From Gaiellasilicea sp963794385 (lineage in GTDB: Bacteria; Actinomycetota; Thermoleophilia; Gaiellales; Gaiellaceae): 64,000 nt of DNA. Position 1 is the first letter of the stretch, and each line of letters begins with the position of its first letter. The stretch is from contig CAWCDT010000010.1 of assembly GCA_963794385.1 (NCBI GenBank), positions 1 to 64,000 of the forward strand. Reading direction: 5' to 3'. A model generated the notes under the pieces. It was not told the DNA's origin. It did no database searches and worked only from the letters and a program-made list of their open reading frames with translations. The position numbers and the translations under genes are program-made. Positions 61,069 to 64,000 of the stretch are shown one piece after another.

Positions 61069-61869
61069 CTATGCGGTAAGCGCGGACTCCAGCGTCCTGC
61101 ACAGCTCGTGTGTTCCCGCGGCGACGACGCGCGAACGTCCGGCCAGGTCGAGCGGCGCCGCCTCGAACGGCGGATCCTCGAACAGCTCGATCGCCAGCCC
61201 GCACTCGCGCACCAGCAGCTGGCCGGCCGCGATGTCGACCGAGCGCGCCGGCTTCAGCGAGCAGACGGCGTCGACGCGGCCCGCCGCGAGGTGGCAGAGG
61301 GAGAGCGCGAGCGAGCCCATGATCCGCAGCCGGTAGGCGCTCCCGACGAGCTGCGCCGCCTTGTCGGCGACCTGCGCGGTCGTGGTCGCTTCGAAGGAGA
61401 GGATCTCGATCCGGTCCTTCGGCCGGACGGCTCCGAGCGGAGTCCCGTTGCGGAAGGCACCGCCGTCCCGCTCGGCCGTCCACTCCTCTCCCGTGCCGAA
61501 GTCGTAGACGTAGCCGAAGCGGACATCCCCCATCGTCTCCCCGTCCGCGACGGCCAGCGACAGGGAGAAGAACGGGATGTCGCGCTTCGCGTTTAGCGAG
61601 CCGTCGATCGGGTCGCAGACGACCCGCCAGAGCCCGCCGCCGTTGAACTCGCGCTCGCCGAGCTCCTCCGAGACGAGCGTGAAGCCGAAGTCGAGCTGCT
61701 CGAGCCGCCGGACGACCACCGCCTCGGCGGCGGCGTCGATCGCGGTCGTGTCGTCGCCGCCGACGCCAGCTGCCAGCACCGGCTCGCGCTCGACGCGGGT
61801 CGGCAACTCGACGAGGACGGCCTTGATCTCCGCGACCGAGTCGCGGCACACCTCCAGCCAGGGGGTCAC
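61069..61869 (-). CDS. Inositol monophosphatase family protein
   Basis: The magnesium-binding motifs are visible: SEELGERE (motif with Glu70-type residues), VVCDPIDGSLNAKRDIPFFS (DPIDGS, the family hallmark) and a variant of the last motif as KPARSVDIAAGQLLVRECGL, where the usual Trp before Asp is Val. Length is 266 residues, GTG start. Members act on inositol phosphates, fructose-1,6-bisphosphate, PAP or histidinol phosphate; the substrate here is not clear. Start overlaps the stop of the DUF1015 gene. Confidence 0.88.
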   Translation of the reverse strand: MTPWLEVCRDSVAEIKAVLVELPTRVEREPVLAAGVGGDDTTAIDAAAEAVVVRRLEQLDFGFTLVSEELGEREFNGGGLWRVVCDPIDGSLNAKRDIPFFSLSLAVADGETMGDVRFGYVYDFGTGEEWTAERDGGAFRNGTPLGAVRPKDRIEILSFEATTTAQVADKAAQLVGSAYRLRIMGSLALSLCHLAAGRVDAVCSLKPARSVDIAAGQLLVRECGLAIELFEDPPFEAAPLDLAGRSRVVAAGTHELCRTLESALTA

Positions 61870-62892
61870 AAGGGATGGAAGAGGAGACCGGAGATCAGCT
61901 TCGGGAAGAAGTACGTCGTCTTCGGCGGCAACACGTCCCCACGGCGTGCATAGGTGAAGACATCTTCGATCCGTGTCGGGCGGAGGAGGTAGGCGACCGC
62001 CGCCTCGCCGTCCCTGACGCGACGTCGTGCTTCGTCCGCATCCGGCGTGTACGAGATCCCCTCGTGCCCGAGCGTGTCGACGACCTCGACGTCCAGCGTC
62101 CCGTCGGGGACGCGCACGAGCTCGTCGTGGTCAGGCGTGACCTCGACGATCCCCGGACCGCCGTTCCGCTCGCCCTCGAGGCGCCTTGGCTCCGCGAAGA
62201 CGCGATGGGTGGGGAAGATCTCCAGGCCCGGATCGGCGGTCGAGACGAGCACGACGAGCATCTGGGCGCTGGCCGGCGTGCCCTCCTCCTCGTGGAAGGC
62301 GAGGGCGGTCTCGTAGCGGTGGTGGCCGTCGGCGATCAGGAGCTGCTTGTCGTCGAAGGCGCGCACGACCGTCGGATCGTCGACCCGCCACAGCTTCGCT
62401 CCCTCGACCTCGAGATCCGGCTCGCCGCTCCGGGCGCTCGACCGGCGCCATGCCGTCGTAGAGGAGGAAGATCGGCTCCAGCTGGACGCGGGTGGCCCGG
62501 AGCAGGCGAAGGCGACCCTCCTTCGGACCGGCGTGCGTCCGTTCGTGGGGCAGGACCGTGCCCGTCGCGTAGGGCTCGACCTTGAGCGAAGCGACGACTC
62601 CGAAGCGCGTGCGGGCCACCCCGTCGGGGCCGACGTACTCCTGCTCGAGCGCCCATACGGCAGGGGGGTCCTCGATCAGGACACCGGACGCGCGCCAGTC
62701 GTCCAGCCGCCGGGCCGCCTCCTCCTCCGAGTCCGGCAGCGTCAGGTGCACGACGTTGTGTGGGCTTCGGGCGCCCAGTTCGGCCCGCTGGTCTGAAGAG
62801 ATCACGTCGTACGGCGGCGCGACGAGGTCCTCCAGAGATCCCGCCTCGGCCTCGTCGTACCGCAGGGCGCGGAAGGGCTTGACGACGGCCAT
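61866..62892 (-). CDS. DUF1015 family protein, one frameshift
   Basis: The start MAVVKPFRALRYDEAEAGSL with LVAPPYDVISSDQRAEL is the DUF1015 hallmark, followed by NVVHLTLPDSEEEAARRLDD and GTVLPHERTHAGPKEGRLRL. One extra G near 62,433 breaks the frame; the rest has KQLLIADGHHRYETALAFHE and FPTHRVFAEPRRLEG. Restored length is about 342 residues, somewhat short of the usual 400. The family occurs in anaerobes and actinobacteria and has no proven function; the conserved GHHRYE motif suggests a metal or phosphate site. Confidence 0.88.
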
Positions 62893-62927
62893 CGGGGCGA
62901 GCCTAGCAACGCCCTAGACTCCGCCTC

Positions 62928-63752
62928 GTGAGCACGATCGCCGAGCTGACGGCCGACCGGACAGTCGAGGGCGTGTACGCGGTCGCACGGAAACAGCGGC
63001 GCACGACCCGGAAGGGCGCTCCCTACCTCGCGCTCGAGCTCGTCGACCCGACCGGGCGGATCGAGGGGCGGATCTGGAACGACGTCGAACTGCTCGACGG
63101 CCGCTTTGCCGAGGGCGACGCGGTGCGCGTGCTCGGCCGTGTCGAGCGCTTCGCCGATCGGCTCCAGCTCGAGATCCGCTCCGTCGAGACCGCGGACGCC
63201 GATCCGGCTGGGTTGGCACCGAGGCTGCGCCGCGATGCCGACGAGCTCGACGGCTTCTTCGAGTTCCTCGCCGGCGAGATCTCGCATCCGGGGCTCTCGA
63301 GTGTGGTCGGTCGGATCAGCGGCGATGCGGAGATCCGGAAGGCGCTGCGCGAGCTTCCCGCTGCGGAGACGCACCACTCGTACGCGGGCGGCCTGCTCGA
63401 GCACACCGTCGGGGTCGCGACGCTCGCGCGCGAGACCGCGCAGCTGCATCCCCGCCTGCGGAGCGACCTGCTGCTCGCGGCGGCGCTGGTGCACGACGTC
63501 GGCCGGGTTCGCGAGCTGGGCCGCGGCCCTGCCTTTCGGCCGACCGAGGAGGGGCGGCTCCTCGGGCACGTCCATCTCGGCCTGCGGCTGGTCGAGGAGC
63601 GCTCGGACGGTCTCGACGGGGCTGCACGCGCCGAGCTGTTGCACGCGATCGCGTCGCACCACGACCGCAACGCGGCGCGGACCGCCGAAGCCGCGGTGCT
63701 CTACCACGCCAACCAGCTCGACGCGGTCGCCGCCACCAAGCCCGTCGAGTGA
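62928..63752 (+). CDS. OB-fold plus HD-domain nuclease (YhaM-like 3'-5' exonuclease)
   Basis: The N-terminal OB-fold (10-85) has LALELVDPTGRIEGRIWNDV. The HD domain has LRELPAAETHHSYAGGLLEH, TVGVATLARETAQ, LAAALVHDVGRVRELG (the HD pair) and LHAIASHHDRNAARTAEAAV, a layout shared with YhaM exoribonucleases. The fifth conserved part AAVLYHANQLDAVAAT also fits. Length is 274 residues with a GTG start. Compared with YhaM of firmicutes it is about 40 residues shorter. Confidence 0.87.
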   Translation: MSTIAELTADRTVEGVYAVARKQRRTTRKGAPYLALELVDPTGRIEGRIWNDVELLDGRFAEGDAVRVLGRVERFADRLQLEIRSVETADADPAGLAPRLRRDADELDGFFEFLAGEISHPGLSSVVGRISGDAEIRKALRELPAAETHHSYAGGLLEHTVGVATLARETAQLHPRLRSDLLLAAALVHDVGRVRELGRGPAFRPTEEGRLLGHVHLGLRLVEERSDGLDGAARAELLHAIASHHDRNAARTAEAAVLYHANQLDAVAATKPVE

Positions 63753-64000
63753 CCGCGATCGCGCTGGCGCTCGGCGCGAGCCTCGCATGGGGGCTCGGCG
63801 ACTTTCTCGGCGGGCTGAAGTCGCGCTCGCTGCACGTGCTCACCGTGCTGGCGATCTCGCAGGTCGTTGGTTTCGCCGCGGTGCTGGTCTGGCTGACAGT
63901 CTCCGGCGACGCGTTCCCGGGCGGGCCGGCGGCGGCGTGGGCCGCCGCGGCGGGTGTCGGCGGCTGCCTCGGGCTCGGGGCGCTCTACCGCGGCATGGCC
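63749..64000 (+). CDS. EamA/DMT-family transporter, N-terminal fragment cut by the window end
   Basis: The GTG start overlaps the nuclease stop by 4 bases. The 84 visible residues form three membrane helices: AIALALGASLAWGLGDFLGG, then VLTVLAISQVVGFAAVLVWL and AAAGVGGCLGLGALYRGMA. The first helix with its SLAWGLGDF motif is typical of EamA proteins that export small metabolites. The rest lies beyond position 64,000. Confidence 0.7.
   Translation, partial: MTAIALALGASLAWGLGDFLGGLKSRSLHVLTVLAISQVVGFAAVLVWLTVSGDAFPGGPAAAWAAAAGVGGCLGLGALYRGMA

Overview
The window joins two unrelated pieces of DNA. Bases 1 to about 5,900 come from a moderately GC-rich bacterium. Almost every gene there is broken by several frameshifts. 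Bases from about 5,905 to the end come from a very GC-rich organism whose genes are tightly packed, often overlap by 4 bases and often start with GTG or TTG. Its gene content (ParAB, futalosine-type UbiA, System I cytochrome c assembly, FprA-type reductase, 14-gene Nuo complex without a fused nuoCD) suits an actinobacterium, most likely a soil Thermoleophilia/Gaiellales-type lineage. This placement is inferred from protein flavour and composition. At the boundary a Spy-like gene (minus strand) and parA (plus strand) are both cut at the same point, so a chimeric contig is the simplest explanation.

Layout of the left piece: a PadR regulator with a clear promoter and operator, a membrane protein of the permease-prefix/DUF4153 type, an AtoE-like short-chain fatty acid transporter, a small secreted Pro/Tyr-rich protein, a secreted transglutaminase-like protein with a good terminator, a DUF892 ferritin-like protein and the tail of a Spy-like protein.

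Layout of the right piece: end of parA and parB; tRNA-Ile; bifunctional nuclease, chorismate mutase, CPBP protease, MscS; a cell-envelope block (penicillin-binding protein 1A, GT87, DUF2079, GT4, GT2); moeA; M28 peptidase; a PhoB-type two-component pair followed by HtrA; an anti-sigma-type ATPase and trehalose-6-phosphate synthase; moaC and mog; UbiA; a continuous ccmABCD-hemX-hemA-hemCD run, ending with a SAM hydroxide adenosyltransferase and a strong terminator; amidase, purine-type permease, FprA and an ErpA-type protein; the complete nuoA-N operon (38.4-52.2 kb); UPF0173 hydrolase, DUF1028, a cupin-TPR fusion, an Ldh-family oxidoreductase, HAD phosphatase; Mrp/ApbC; a CHASE3 histidine kinase with receiver protein; an inositol monophosphatase, DUF1015, an HD nuclease and the start of an EamA transporter.

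The theme of the right piece is respiration: heme synthesis (HemA, HemCD), heme export and cytochrome c assembly (CcmA-D, HemX), quinone prenylation (UbiA), Fe-S delivery (ErpA, Mrp) and Complex I. I found no phage, transposon, CRISPR array or defence locus. The right-hand genes carry about a dozen single-base frameshifts, nearly all repaired by removing one G or C, which looks like sequencing or assembly error and not gene decay. No clearly new biological system is visible. The best leads are the structured leader at 22,820-22,913, the in-frame HemC-HemD fusion, the Mrp protein without its usual cysteine pair and the PadR operator.
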